A stretch of 64,000 bases of DNA from contig NZ_JAAGLU010000019.1 in assembly GCF_010550245.1 (NCBI RefSeq), positions 124,001 through 188,000 of the forward strand, given 5' to 3'. Position 1 is the first letter of the stretch. Every line of letters begins with the position of its first letter. A program made the translations under genes and the position numbers. The notes beneath the pieces were generated by a model. It was not told the DNA's origin. It ran no database searches and saw only the letters and a list, made by a program, of their open reading frames with translations. Positions 8,370 through 17,625 of this stretch are shown one piece after another. The stretch is from Streptomyces sp. SID12501. GTDB lineage: Bacteria > Actinomycetota > Actinomycetes > Streptomycetales > Streptomycetaceae.

Positions 8370-9713
8370 CTATGTGAGCGGAGCCGTCCGCTGCCAGGGG
8401 TGCAGTTCCTCCAACTGCTGGGCCACGTCGAGGAGTACGGCCTCCGAGCCCGGGCGGCCCACCAGCTGCACGGCGCAGGGCGCGCCCGAGGGCAGGGTGC
8501 CGAACGGTACCGCCATCGCAGGCCAGCCCGTCAGGTTCCACGGGGGCGTCATCGGCGAGTAGTTCGTGTTGGCGAGGACGTTGCGCAGCCAGCCCCGCTC
8601 GTGCCAGGCCGCGGCGGTGGGTGAGCGCCGGGCGAGTGCGGGGGTGAGCAGCACGTCGTGCTCGGCGAAGAACGGTTCGAGGCGCCGGCGCAGCTGTTCC
8701 TTGTGCTGCCCGCGCTCGACGTAGCCGACGAACCGGCGCCCGACGGCCGCGTGGACCCGGGTGCGCCGGGTCAGCCCGCTCCGGTCGAAGCCCTGCGCGT
8801 CCCGCGCCGTGCCCGCCGTCCAGTGGGTGAACGAGGTCACGCCGATCGACAGCGGGTACGGCGGGTCGGCGGGCCGCACCTCGTGACCGGCGCCGTCCAG
8901 CAGCGCGGCGGCCTCGCGCGCGGCGGAGGTGTACGGCCTGCTGATGGTGACGCCGGTGATGGGGCTGCGGACGGAGAGGGCGATCTTGCGGCCGGCGTGC
9001 GCGTCCGACCGTACGAACGGGGTGTCCGCGAGGACCGACAGCAGCAGGCGGGCGTCCTCGACCGTCGTCGCCAGCGGGCCGTTCTCCGACATGCCGAACC
9101 AGTCGCCGTTGCCGATGCCCGCCGGGACGACCCCGAGACCCGGCTTGATGGTGACGACACCGCAGTTGGCGGCGGGGATGCGCAGTGAGCCCATGCCGTC
9201 GTTGCCCAGCGCGACGGGCACCATCCCGGCGCCGACGGCCGCGGCGCTGCCGCCCGAGGAACCGCCCGCCGTGCGGGTGGTGTCCCACGGGTTGCGGGCC
9301 GTGCCGAGAGGACCCTCCGTGGTGCCCCAGATGCACAGCTCGGGCACATTGGTGACCCCGACGACGATCGCGCCCGCCGCCCGGAGCCGGGCCACGGTGA
9401 CGTGATCGTGGTCGGCGGGGGTGTCCGGCGTCGCGGTGGAACCGTGCCGGGTCGACTCGCCGCGCACGCCCAGGTTGTCCTTCACCGCGATGGGTACGCC
9501 CGCGAGCGGAAGGTCGGCCAGGTCTGCGCGCCCGGCCACCTCGTCCGCCTCGGCCAGCGCCTCCTGGGCCCGCACCCGGCGGAACGCTCCCACCCGGGCG
9601 TCCAGCAGTTCGATGCGCGCGAGATGCTCGGCCACGACTTCGCGCGGGGTGACGCGCTTCTCGCGTACGGCGGCGGCGATCTCGGCGGCGGTTCGGCCGA
9701 CCCAGCTGGTCAC
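8370..9713 (-). CDS. Amidase signature family hydrolase
   Basis: A protein of about 447 aa of the amidase signature superfamily, which hydrolyses amide bonds. The Ser-cisSer-Lys triad is visible: Lys in PIAVKDN, the first Ser in GGSSGGSAAAV, and the nucleophile Ser in GNDGMGSLRIPAAN. The usual DGGGS context is altered to DGMGS. The GTG at 9713 has GAGGAG just upstream and starts at the conserved VTSWVGRTAAEIAAAV. The frame is open further upstream but without family similarity. It acts in the cytoplasm on an unknown substrate and shows no operon partners. Confidence 0.88.
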   Translation of the reverse strand: MTSWVGRTAAEIAAAVREKRVTPREVVAEHLARIELLDARVGAFRRVRAQEALAEADEVAGRADLADLPLAGVPIAVKDNLGVRGESTRHGSTATPDTPADHDHVTVARLRAAGAIVVGVTNVPELCIWGTTEGPLGTARNPWDTTRTAGGSSGGSAAAVGAGMVPVALGNDGMGSLRIPAANCGVVTIKPGLGVVPAGIGNGDWFGMSENGPLATTVEDARLLLSVLADTPFVRSDAHAGRKIALSVRSPITGVTISRPYTSAAREAAALLDGAGHEVRPADPPYPLSIGVTSFTHWTAGTARDAQGFDRSGLTRRTRVHAAVGRRFVGYVERGQHKEQLRRRLEPFFAEHDVLLTPALARRSPTAAAWHERGWLRNVLANTNYSPMTPPWNLTGWPAMAVPFGTLPSGAPCAVQLVGRPGSEAVLLDVAQQLEELHPWQRTAPLT

Positions 9714-9975
9714 GGAGGCTCCTCGGGGTGGATGCAACACATCGTGCAACGCGTGAGGCGATGAGGCTACTCGCGAGTACGGAGGGGCGTCGAGTGTCGT
9801 CGAGCTTGGACATTCGGCCCGTGTCTCTTGGACTTTTCTGGCGCCGGGGCTTCCGCTTCCCGTCACAGAGTCGCTGGTCATCCGATCACTGACCCAACTC
9901 GCCTTGCTCAGGACCCCATTGACAGTGCCGAGGGCGCGCTCAATCATCGCACCTCCGATGAATGGGAGCTTCCAG

Positions 9976-11071
9976 ATGAGTAGGTATCCAAGACGTCGGC
10001 TTCTGGGTGCGCTGGTGACCCTCCTGCTGCTGGCCGCCCCGGTCCCGGCCGTCGCGCGCACAGCGGCGGCGAGTGTCCCGGTCACCGTGCCGGCACTCAC
10101 CAACTGGACGTCGGAGCAGGGGAGTTACAAGTTCGATGCTGCTGCCCGACTGGTCGCCGACTCCGCGCCCGAGCGCAGAGTCGCGGACACCCTCGCCGAC
10201 GATCTGCGCGACGCGGGCCATGGTCTCGTCCCCGTGGTGAGCGGCGGCGCGCGGGCCGGTGACATCGTTATCGACGTGGTCCCGGGGCGGGTCGCACTCG
10301 GCGCCGAGGGGTACGAACTCCGGGCAGGCGCCCGGCTGTCGGTGACCGGCGCGACCGAGACAGGCGCGTTCTACGGCACCCGAACCGTCCTCCAGCTCCT
10401 CGCCCAGGGCGACCGGGTCCCCGCCGGACGCACGGTCGACGTACCCCGGTACGCGGAGCGGGGCGTCGGCGTGTGCGCCTGCTACGTCCACATCTCGACG
10501 CCGTGGCTGGAGAACCTCGTACGTGACATGGCGTATCACAAGCTCAACCAGCTGCTGCTGGAACTCAAGGTGAAGAGCGACGCCCACCCCGAGGCCGACA
10601 CCTGGGGCTACTACACCAAGGACGAGATACGGCGGCTCGTCGCCCTCGGCGACAAGTACCACGTCGAGATCGTTCCGGAGATCGACTCCCCGGGCCACAT
10701 GGACCCCTGGATCGACAACCGCCCCGATCTCCAGCTCACCGACTCCGACGGCAACAAGCAGCCCAGCAGGCTCGACATCACCCAGCCGGCCGCCTTCGAC
10801 CACTACACGAGCCTGATCGACGAGTACGCGCAGGTGTTCACCGGCGGCTCCTGGCACATGGGCGCCGACGAGTACATGCTCGGCTCCGACTTCGCCAAGT
10901 ACCCGCAGATGCTCCGGTACGCCCGGGAGAAGTACGGGGCGAACGCCACCCCGCAGGACACCTTCATCGACTTCGTCAACCGAACCCAGACCTACCTGGT
11001 CGCCAAGGGCAAGAAGCTGCGTATCTGGAACGACGGTCTCACCGGCGCCAACACCGTGCCCGTGACCGCCG
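9976..11071 (+). pseudogene. Truncated GH20 beta-N-acetylhexosaminidase (5' part)
   Basis: From ATG 9976 (GGGAG 7 bases upstream) the frame encodes a signal peptide (RRRLLGALVTLLLLAAPVPAVA), a GH20 N-terminal domain and most of the GH20 barrel. The catalytic Asp-Glu pair is in WHMGADEYM (D298, E299). Family similarity stops after LRIWNDGLTGANTVPV, about 365 residues in, where GH20 enzymes would continue with the rest of the barrel. The frame then runs on to 11616 as meaningless arginine-rich sequence. At the break, the DNA encodes the C-terminal part of a fucosidase in another frame. I infer a deletion fused two hydrolase genes, leaving an incomplete barrel that is probably inactive. Confidence 0.82.
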
Positions 11072-11557
11072 GACCATCAGCCCAAGACGGTCGACCAGTT
11101 GACCGAGATCTACTTCGGCTCGGTCGACCGCAACGCCGTGCTCCTCCTCAACGTCCCGCCGGACACGGACGGCCTGCTCGCCGGCTCCGACGTCACCAGG
11201 CTGCGCGAGTTCCGGGAGCGCGTCGACCGGGAACTGCCGGCCGACCTGATGACGACCGGGGCCACGGTCACCCGGACTCCGGGTCCCGTCACCGTCGATC
11301 TCGGCAGGGAGCGCGAGGTGGACCGGGTCCGGCTCGCGGAGGACATCCGGCACGGACAGCAGGTCGAGGCCTTCGTCGTCGAGGTGTTCACCGGGGGCCG
11401 CTGGACCCGGGTGGCGGGGTCCGGCACGGTCGGCGCGAGCCGGATTCTGCGGCTGACGTCTCCTGTCCGGGCCCGGCGGTGGCGGGTTCGGGTGACCCGG
11501 GCCCGCGCCGAGGTGCCGATCGCGGAGTTCGGGCTGTACCGGTCGGCTGTGGGCTGA
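11072..11557 (+). pseudogene. Remnant: C-terminal part of a GH29 alpha-L-fucosidase
   Basis: In the frame +1 to the GH20 remnant, codons from 11072 encode HQPKTVDQLTEIYFGSVDRN and then LLLNVPPDTDGLL, characteristic of the end of the GH29 fucosidase barrel. A C-terminal galactose-binding-like beta domain follows and ends at TGA 11557. The GH29 N-terminus and its catalytic nucleophile are absent. A stop codon in this frame at 11063-11065 prevents any longer reading. It has no start or ribosome site of its own. Its place beside the L-fucose catabolic operon suggests that the intact gene once supplied fucose to it. Confidence 0.82.
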
Positions 11558-11615
11558 CAGGCCCCCGGGGGCGGCCTGTGCGGGCGTGGACGGACGGTTG
11601 CGGCATCGCGCCCTG

Positions 11616-11670
11616 AAAGGGGCGCGGGGCTGTGACCTGTGTGGCTCCGCCGCGTGGGCGCGATCAGCCC
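11616..11670. repeat. Streptomyces-type dispersed intergenic repeat, copy 2
   Basis: This is an inverted copy of 5779-5829 with the same core runs. It lies between the fucosidase remnant and the convergent FadR-type regulator gene. It shares the aggggcgcgggg start with the segment at 36309. Confidence 0.65.
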
Positions 11671-11697
11671 TTACCGGTCCGCAGTCACATCACGGCC

Positions 11698-12426
11698 CTA
11701 CCGCGGAGCGTCAGGCTGACCCCGCAGCCACTGCTCCACCTCGCCGACGTGGGCAGCGGCTGCCGCGCGGGCCGCCTCCGGGTCGCGGGCGACGAGCGCG
11801 CGATGGATCGCCGCGTGCTCACGGCGGGTGCGGGCGAAGGCGCCCTCCTCCTGGTAGGCGCGCCATACGCGGGCGCGGAACGTACGTGAGGAGAGCCCTT
11901 CCAGGATCGCCGCCATGCTGTCATTGCCTGCCGCGGCGGTGATCTCGCGGTGGAAGGCCAGGTCGTGGGCGAGGATCTCCTCGGGATCGTCGGTGGCGTT
12001 CATCGCAGTGAGGTGTTTCTCCACCTCCGCGAGCTGGTCCGGGGTGATCCGGGCGGCGGCCAGCGCGGTCGCCGTCGACTCCAGGATGCGCCGGACCTCC
12101 AGCAGCTCGGCCAGCTGAGGGCCCCGCGACAGGTCCGCGACCACCCCGAAGGTCTCCAGCAGGTCGCCGGCCTCCAGCTGGGTCACGTAGATGCCCGAGC
12201 CGTGCCGGGCCTCCAGTACGCCCATCACGGTGAGCGCCCGGATCGCCTCCCGCATCGAGCTGCGCGAGATACCCAGCCGGACGGCGAGGTCGCGCTCGGT
12301 GGGCAGCCGCTCACCAGGCTCCAGCCGGCCCTCGCCGATCAGCGCCTTGATCTGGTCGATGGCGCGCTGCGTCACGGTGCCCTTCTGCGGGGCGGCCTCA
12401 CTGTTCCTGGCCGGGATCTCGTCCAC
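11698..12426 (-). CDS. FadR-subfamily GntR transcriptional regulator of the fucose locus
   Basis: A 242-aa regulator. A winged helix at about residues 15-85 (ERLPTERDLAVRLGISRSSMREAIRALTVMGVLEARHG) is typical of GntR proteins. An all-helical FCD effector domain follows, with the expected Asp/His metal and ligand positions in HDLAFHREI, AAAGN and the terminal HVGEVE. It is divergent from the L-fucose import and catabolic operon, so it is inferred to repress that operon and be released by a pathway intermediate. A matching operator lies between them at 12473. The ATG is the first start in the conserved frame. Confidence 0.9.
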   Translation of the reverse strand: MDEIPARNSEAAPQKGTVTQRAIDQIKALIGEGRLEPGERLPTERDLAVRLGISRSSMREAIRALTVMGVLEARHGSGIYVTQLEAGDLLETFGVVADLSRGPQLAELLEVRRILESTATALAAARITPDQLAEVEKHLTAMNATDDPEEILAHDLAFHREITAAAGNDSMAAILEGLSSRTFRARVWRAYQEEGAFARTRREHAAIHRALVARDPEAARAAAAAHVGEVEQWLRGQPDAPR

Positions 12427-12472
12427 GCCGTGTCCTCCTGTAGCCGGGTCCGCCGCAGTCTAACCAGAGGGT

Positions 12473-12483
12473 TGGTAGGACCA
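12473..12483. promoter_or_regulatory. Predicted FadR-type operator
   Basis: The sequence TGGTAGGACCA fits the FadR-subfamily GntR consensus TNGTNNNACNA exactly. It lies 47 bases before the regulator's start and 109 before the binding-protein gene, so it could control both directions. Confidence 0.6.
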
Positions 12484-12591
12484 CTACTGTCGGAATCCGG
12501 GAAAATTTGGCTCTGTGGGGTGTCCCAACCGGGAAGTGGTCTGATAAATATGCGGAATCCGCTCGATCACGCTCAACGAGGAGCTATTCAG

Positions 12592-13671
12592 ATGCTCGAC
12601 CGAACAGTGGGGACACCGAAGAAGCGCGGCAGAGCGCGGAGCCTCGGTGTGGTGGCCCTGGCCGCCTGTACCGGCCTGGTGCTCAGCGCCTGCGGCAGCA
12701 CCAAGGACACCGTCTCCTCGGACGGTGACGGTGACGGGACGGGCAAGGTCGGAGTGATCCTGCCGTTGCTGACCTCGCCGTTCTGGCAGTCGTACAACGA
12801 CTACGTGCCGAAGATGGCCAAGTCCGAGGGCGTCGACGCGCTGAAGACGGTCAACTCCAACAGTGACCCCTCGCAGCAGATCACGGACATCAACAACCAG
12901 CTCAACCAGGGCGTGAAGGGTCTGGTGGTCGCGCCGCTGGACAGCGCCGCCATCGAGGCCGGCCTCGACCAGGCCGAGCGCAAGGGCGTGCCCGTGGTGG
13001 CCGTCGACGTGGCGCCCGAGAAGGGCAAGGTCGCCATGGTCGTACGCGCCAACAACGTCGCGTACGGCGAGCAGGCCTGCGACTACCTCGGCAAGCACAT
13101 CACCTCGGGCAAGGTCGTCCAGATCATGGGCGATCTCGCGTCGGTGAACGGCCGGGACCGGTCGGAGGCGTTCCGGGCCTGTGTGAAGGAGAAGTTCCCG
13201 AAGCTCAAGGTGCTGGAGATCCCGGCCAAGTGGGAGTCGGACACCGCGGCCTCCAAGCTCGACACGCTCCTCAACGCCAACCCGGACATCAAGGGCATCT
13301 ACATGCAGGCCGGCGGCGTCTACCTCGCGCCCACGCTGCAGACCCTCAAGTCCAAGGGGCTGCTGAAGAAGACGGGCGAGGCCGGTCATATCGCGATCGT
13401 CTCGAACGACGGCATCCCGCAGGAGTTCGACGCCATCCGCAAGGGCGAGATCGACGCGACCGTCTCGCAGCCCGCCGACCTCTACGCCAAGTACGGCATG
13501 TACTACATCAAGGCGGCGATGGCCGGGAAGACGTTCAAGGTGGGGCCCACCGACCACGACTCCGAGATCGTCAAGCTGTCCAGCGGCATCCTGGAGGACC
13601 AGCTGCCCGCGCCCCTGGTCACCAAGGAGAACGTCGACGACCCCGACCTCTGGGGCAACTCGGTCGGATGA
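12592..13671 (+). CDS. Sugar ABC transporter substrate-binding lipoprotein (probably L-fucose)
   Basis: A 359-aa periplasmic-binding-protein type 1 fold of the CUT2 (ribose/xylose) class. It has a lipoprotein signal with lipobox LSAC at about residue 33 and hallmark segments VGVILPLLTSPFWQSYNDYV, DPSQQITDINNQLNQGVKGLVVAPLD and a C-terminal GEIDATVSQ. It should be anchored outside the membrane and deliver sugar to the permease encoded downstream. GAGGAG lies 7 bases before the ATG. It is the first gene of the operon and overlaps the ATPase gene by ATGA. L-fucose is inferred from the downstream enzymes; another 6-deoxysugar is possible. Confidence 0.9.
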   Translation: MLDRTVGTPKKRGRARSLGVVALAACTGLVLSACGSTKDTVSSDGDGDGTGKVGVILPLLTSPFWQSYNDYVPKMAKSEGVDALKTVNSNSDPSQQITDINNQLNQGVKGLVVAPLDSAAIEAGLDQAERKGVPVVAVDVAPEKGKVAMVVRANNVAYGEQACDYLGKHITSGKVVQIMGDLASVNGRDRSEAFRACVKEKFPKLKVLEIPAKWESDTAASKLDTLLNANPDIKGIYMQAGGVYLAPTLQTLKSKGLLKKTGEAGHIAIVSNDGIPQEFDAIRKGEIDATVSQPADLYAKYGMYYIKAAMAGKTFKVGPTDHDSEIVKLSSGILEDQLPAPLVTKENVDDPDLWGNSVG

Positions 13672-15194
13672 GCAGCCAGCAACGGGAAACCCCGGACACC
13701 TCTCCCGTACCGCTTGTCGAGGCACACGGCATCGCCAAGCGGTACGGTCCGACCACCGCGCTCCAGGACGGTCGACTCACCGTCCTGGCCGGTGAGTCGC
13801 ACGCCCTGGTCGGCCGCAACGGCGCCGGAAAGTCCACCCTGGTCACCATCCTCACCGGCCTCCAGGCGCCCGACGAGGGCACGGTCCACTTCGACGGCCG
13901 GCCCGCACCCCCGCTCGCCGACCGCGACGCCTGGCGCTCCAAGGTGGCCTGCGTCTACCAGAAGCCCACGGTCGTCCCCGAGTTGACGGTCGGCGAGAAC
14001 CTCTTCATCAACCGGCAGCCGACCGGCCGCGGCGGAGTCATCAGCTGGCGCCGGCTGCGGACCGAGGCCGCCGAACTCCTCGGGACCTGGGACGTGCACG
14101 TCGACCCGGAGGCCCGCACCGCCGACCTCAAGGTCGAGGACCGCCAAATGGTGGAGATCGCACGGGCGTTGAGCTTCGGCGCCCGGTTCATCGTCCTCGA
14201 CGAGCCGACCGCCCAGCTCGACAGCCGGGAGATCGAGCGGCTCTTCACCCGGATGCGCGCACTCCAGGACTCCGGGGTCACCTTCCTGTTCATCTCGCAC
14301 CACCTCCAGGAGGTGTACGAGGTGTGCCAGACGGTGACCGTCCTGCGCGACGCCCGCTGGATCACCACAGCCCCCGTCGCCGACCTTCCGCGCCAGGCCC
14401 TGATCGAGGCCATGGCCGGGGAGTTGATCGCCGAACAGACCGTCACGCCCAGGGGAGTCGAGCCGGGGCGGCCGGTGCTGCTGGCAGCCGAGGGGCTCAC
14501 CTCACCGGCGTACGAGAACATCGACCTGACCGTTCGCCGCGGTGAGGTCGTCGGACTCGCCGGGTCCAGCGGCAGCGGCAAGATCGAGCTGGCCGAGTCC
14601 TTCGCCGGTCTGCACACCCCGACCGGCGGATCGGCTCGACTCGACGACAAGCGGCTGCCGTTCGGGGACGTGCAGGCGGCGCTGACGGCGGGCGTCGCCT
14701 GTGTGCCGCGCGACCGGCACGAACAGGGTCTGGTCTCCGGCATGACCGTCGGCGACAACGCCACCATGAGCGTCCTGCGCAGGCTCGGACGGTACGGATT
14801 CGTCTCCGGCGACCGCAAACGAGGCTTCGCCACCGCGCTCATCGAACGCCTCGACATCCACACCGAGGGCCCCGACCAGCCCGTCTCCGACCTGTCCGGC
14901 GGCAACGCGCAGAAGGTCGTCATGGCCCGCGCCCTCGCCTCCGACCCCAAACTGCTCGTCCTCATCAACCCCACCGCGGGCGTCGACGTGAAGTCCAAGG
15001 AGTCCCTCCTCGCGCGCATGGACAGCGCCCGCGAGGACGGCACCGCCGTCCTGGTCGTCTCCGACGAACTCGACGACCTGCGCCGCTGCGACCGCGTCCT
15101 CGTCCTCTTCCACGGCCGCGTCGTCGCCGAGCATCCGGCGGGCTGGCGCGACCACGAGCTGATCGCCTCCATCGAAGGAGTGGACCATGGCTGA
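13668..15194 (+). CDS. Sugar ABC transporter ATPase with two nucleotide-binding domains
   Basis: A 508-aa RbsA/XylG-type ATPase with two fused NBDs. NBD1 has an intact Walker A (GRNGAGKST) and Walker B (FIVLDEPT) but a degenerate signature (LKVEDRQ), as usual in this class. NBD2 keeps the signature DLSGGNAQKV, but its Walker A is GSSGSGKIE and its Walker B reads LVLINPTAGVD, with the Asp-Glu pair replaced by Ile-Asn. NBD2 is therefore unlikely to hydrolyse ATP by itself. It powers uptake with the adjacent permease and binding protein. It starts at ATG 13668 inside the previous stop codon, which implies translational coupling. Confidence 0.93.
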   Translation: MSSQQRETPDTSPVPLVEAHGIAKRYGPTTALQDGRLTVLAGESHALVGRNGAGKSTLVTILTGLQAPDEGTVHFDGRPAPPLADRDAWRSKVACVYQKPTVVPELTVGENLFINRQPTGRGGVISWRRLRTEAAELLGTWDVHVDPEARTADLKVEDRQMVEIARALSFGARFIVLDEPTAQLDSREIERLFTRMRALQDSGVTFLFISHHLQEVYEVCQTVTVLRDARWITTAPVADLPRQALIEAMAGELIAEQTVTPRGVEPGRPVLLAAEGLTSPAYENIDLTVRRGEVVGLAGSSGSGKIELAESFAGLHTPTGGSARLDDKRLPFGDVQAALTAGVACVPRDRHEQGLVSGMTVGDNATMSVLRRLGRYGFVSGDRKRGFATALIERLDIHTEGPDQPVSDLSGGNAQKVVMARALASDPKLLVLINPTAGVDVKSKESLLARMDSAREDGTAVLVVSDELDDLRRCDRVLVLFHGRVVAEHPAGWRDHELIASIEGVDHG

Positions 15195-16212
15195 CACCAA
15201 GGCTCTGCCGGTGAAGCCGGTGAGCGTGCCCAACACCCGGTCGGCGAGGGCCGTGCTGGTGCGGCGGGCGCGCGAACTCGCCCTGGTTCCGGCGCTGTTG
15301 CTGTTGCTAGTGCTCGGTGCCGTACTCAACGACTCCTTCTTCACCGAAGCCACCCTGATCTCCATCCTTGCCTCGTCCGCCGCGCTGGCGATGGTGGTAC
15401 TCGCCGAGTCGCTGGTGCTCATCACCGGCAAGTTCGACCTGTCGCTCGAATCGATGGTCGGCATCGCGCCGGCGGTGGCGGCGCTCCTGGTGCTGCCGGC
15501 CGCCCAGGCCGGCTGGGGTACCGAACTCCCTGTGGGCGTAGCCCTGTTGGCCATCCCCCTGGCGGGCGCGGTCGTCGGTGCCTTCAACGGCTTCCTCGTG
15601 GTGAAGGTGAAGCTCAACGCGTTCATCGTCACCCTCGCCATGCTGATCGTCCTGCGCGGACTCCTCGTCGGGGCAACCAAGGGCAAGACACTGTTCGGCA
15701 TGCCGGACGCGTTCTTCTCGCTGGCCACCACCACCTTCCTGCACATCCCCCTGTCTGTGTGGCTCGCCGCCGCGGCGTTCGCCGTCGCCGGGCTGGTGCT
15801 CAAGTACCACCGGGTCGGCCGGTCGTTGTACGCGATCGGCGGCAACCTGGAAGCGGCGCGCGCCGCGGGCATCCGAGTCGACCGGGTCCGCCTGGGGGTC
15901 TACGTCGTCGCCGGTGTCCTCGCCTCGGTCGGTGGACTCATGTACACCGGCTACGTGGGCGCGATCGGCGCGAACCAGGGCGAGAACATGATCTTCACCG
16001 TGTTCGCCGCTGCCGTCATCGGAGGCATCAGCCTCGACGGCGGCCGGGGCACCATGTTCGGGGCCCTGACCGGCGTTCTCCTGCTGGGCGTGGTCAAGAC
16101 AATGCTCACCATGGCCCAGGTGCCGTCCTTCTGGATCGACGCCATCTACGGCGGGATCATCCTGCTCGCACTCGTGATAGCCCGTCTCACCACCGGCCGA
16201 GCTCAGGACTGA
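15187..16212 (+). CDS. Sugar ABC transporter permease (RbsC-like)
   Basis: A 341-aa integral membrane protein with about eight to ten hydrophobic segments. It is homologous to ribose-type permeases: the segment GKFDLSLESMVGIAP in the first half and AAVIGGISLDGGRGTMFGALTGVLLLG near the end are typical of the BPD_transp_2 family. It overlaps the ATPase gene by 8 bases, with GAAGGAG a few bases before its ATG. It forms the membrane channel of the putative L-fucose importer. Confidence 0.92.
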   Translation: MADTKALPVKPVSVPNTRSARAVLVRRARELALVPALLLLLVLGAVLNDSFFTEATLISILASSAALAMVVLAESLVLITGKFDLSLESMVGIAPAVAALLVLPAAQAGWGTELPVGVALLAIPLAGAVVGAFNGFLVVKVKLNAFIVTLAMLIVLRGLLVGATKGKTLFGMPDAFFSLATTTFLHIPLSVWLAAAAFAVAGLVLKYHRVGRSLYAIGGNLEAARAAGIRVDRVRLGVYVVAGVLASVGGLMYTGYVGAIGANQGENMIFTVFAAAVIGGISLDGGRGTMFGALTGVLLLGVVKTMLTMAQVPSFWIDAIYGGIILLALVIARLTTGRAQD

Positions 16213-16284
16213 TCCCCGCCCCCACCCTCACGCACCTCCGAGGCTCCCCCCATGGAGCCCCTGCCGCTGACCGAAAGGCACTCC

Positions 16285-17625
16285 GTGTCACCGACCTCCG
16301 CCCGCATCACCGCGGTCGACACCTACGACATCCGGTTCCCCACCTCGCGTGAGCTCGACGGCTCCGACGCGATGAATCCCGACCCCGACTACTCGGCGGC
16401 CTACGTCGTGCTGCGTACCGACGCGGCCGACGGGCACGAGGGGCATGGATTCACCTTCACCATCGGGCGGGGCAACGAGGTCCAGGTCGCCGCGATCGAC
16501 GCGCTGCGCGGTCATGTGGTCGGCCGGTCCGTCGACGAGCTGTGCGCGAACCCGGGCACCCTGAACCGCGACCTGATCGGCGACAGCCAGCTGCGCTGGC
16601 TCGGCCCCGAGAAGGGCGTGATGCACATGGCGATCGGCGCGGTCGTCAACGCCGCATGGGATCTCGCCGCGAAACGAGCAGGCCAGCCCCTGTGGCAGCT
16701 GCTCGCCGAGGCCGAACCCGAGTGGCTCGTCCAGCAGATCGACTTCCGCTACCTCACCGACGCGCTCACCCCCGAGGAGGCTCTCGACCTGCTGCGCCGG
16801 GGCCGGGAGGGCGCCGCCGAACGCACGGCCGACCTGCTGGCGAAGGGCTTTCCCGCCTACACCACCTCCGCCGGCTGGCTCGGCTACGACGACGAGAAGC
16901 TCACCCGGCTCGCCGCCGAGGCTGTCGCCGACGGCTTCAAGCAGATCAAGCTCAAGGTCGGAGCGGACCTCGAGGACGACATCCGCCGCTGCCGGGTCGC
17001 CCGCAATGTCGTCGGCCCAGACATCCGTATGGCTATCGACGCCAACCAGCGCTGGGACGTCGACGAGGCGATCCGCTGGACCAAGGCGCTCGCCGAGTTC
17101 GACCCCTACTGGATCGAGGAGCCCACCAGCCCCGACGACATCCTCGGCCACGCGGCGATCCGCCGGGCCGTGGCCCCCGTCAAGGTCGCCACCGGCGAGC
17201 ACGTCCAGAACCGTGTCGTCTTCAAGCAGCTCCTGCAGGCCGACGCCCTCGACATCGTGCAGATCGACGCGGCCCGCGTCGGCGGCGTCAACGAGAACCT
17301 CGCCATCCTGCTGCTCGCGGCCAAGTTCGGGGTGCCCGTCTGCCCGCACGCGGGCGGCGTCGGCCTGTGCGAACTCGTCCAGCACCTGTCGATGTTCGAC
17401 TACGTCGCTCTGGCCGGCACGACCGAGAACCGGGTCATCGAGTACGTCGATCATCTGCACGGCCACTTCCTCGACCCCGTGGTGATCAGGCAAGGTCATT
17501 ACCTGGCACCGACCGCGCCGGGCTTCTCCGCGACCATGCGGCCGGAGTCCATCGCGGAGTTCACGTTCCCCGGCGGCGGCTTCTGGGCCGCCGACCTGGC
17601 GAAGGAGAAGGGGCAGGCCGCATGA
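16285..17625 (+). CDS. L-fuconate dehydratase (enolase superfamily)
   Basis: A 446-aa protein closely resembling bacterial FucD and human ENOSF1. It converts L-fuconate to 2-keto-3-deoxy-L-fuconate with Mg2+. Features include the substrate loop DYSAAYVVLRTD, the GHGFTFTIGRGNE block, the KLK catalytic motif at residues 222-224, the metal ligands in AIDANQRWD, WIEEPTSPDD and ATGEHVQN, and the catalytic His in CPHAGGVGL. GTG 16285, with AAAGG upstream, matches the usual N-terminus SARITAVDTYDIRFPTS. An in-frame ATG at 16252 would add an 11-residue untypical extension. This gene is the strongest evidence that the operon handles L-fucose by the oxidative route. Confidence 0.92.
   Translation: MSPTSARITAVDTYDIRFPTSRELDGSDAMNPDPDYSAAYVVLRTDAADGHEGHGFTFTIGRGNEVQVAAIDALRGHVVGRSVDELCANPGTLNRDLIGDSQLRWLGPEKGVMHMAIGAVVNAAWDLAAKRAGQPLWQLLAEAEPEWLVQQIDFRYLTDALTPEEALDLLRRGREGAAERTADLLAKGFPAYTTSAGWLGYDDEKLTRLAAEAVADGFKQIKLKVGADLEDDIRRCRVARNVVGPDIRMAIDANQRWDVDEAIRWTKALAEFDPYWIEEPTSPDDILGHAAIRRAVAPVKVATGEHVQNRVVFKQLLQADALDIVQIDAARVGGVNENLAILLLAAKFGVPVCPHAGGVGLCELVQHLSMFDYVALAGTTENRVIEYVDHLHGHFLDPVVIRQGHYLAPTAPGFSATMRPESIAEFTFPGGGFWAADLAKEKGQAA

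Noticed and set aside
11072..11616. Continuation of the GH20 reading frame after 11071
   Set aside because: It is arginine- and glycine-rich and matches nothing, while the other frame encodes recognisable GH29 sequence.
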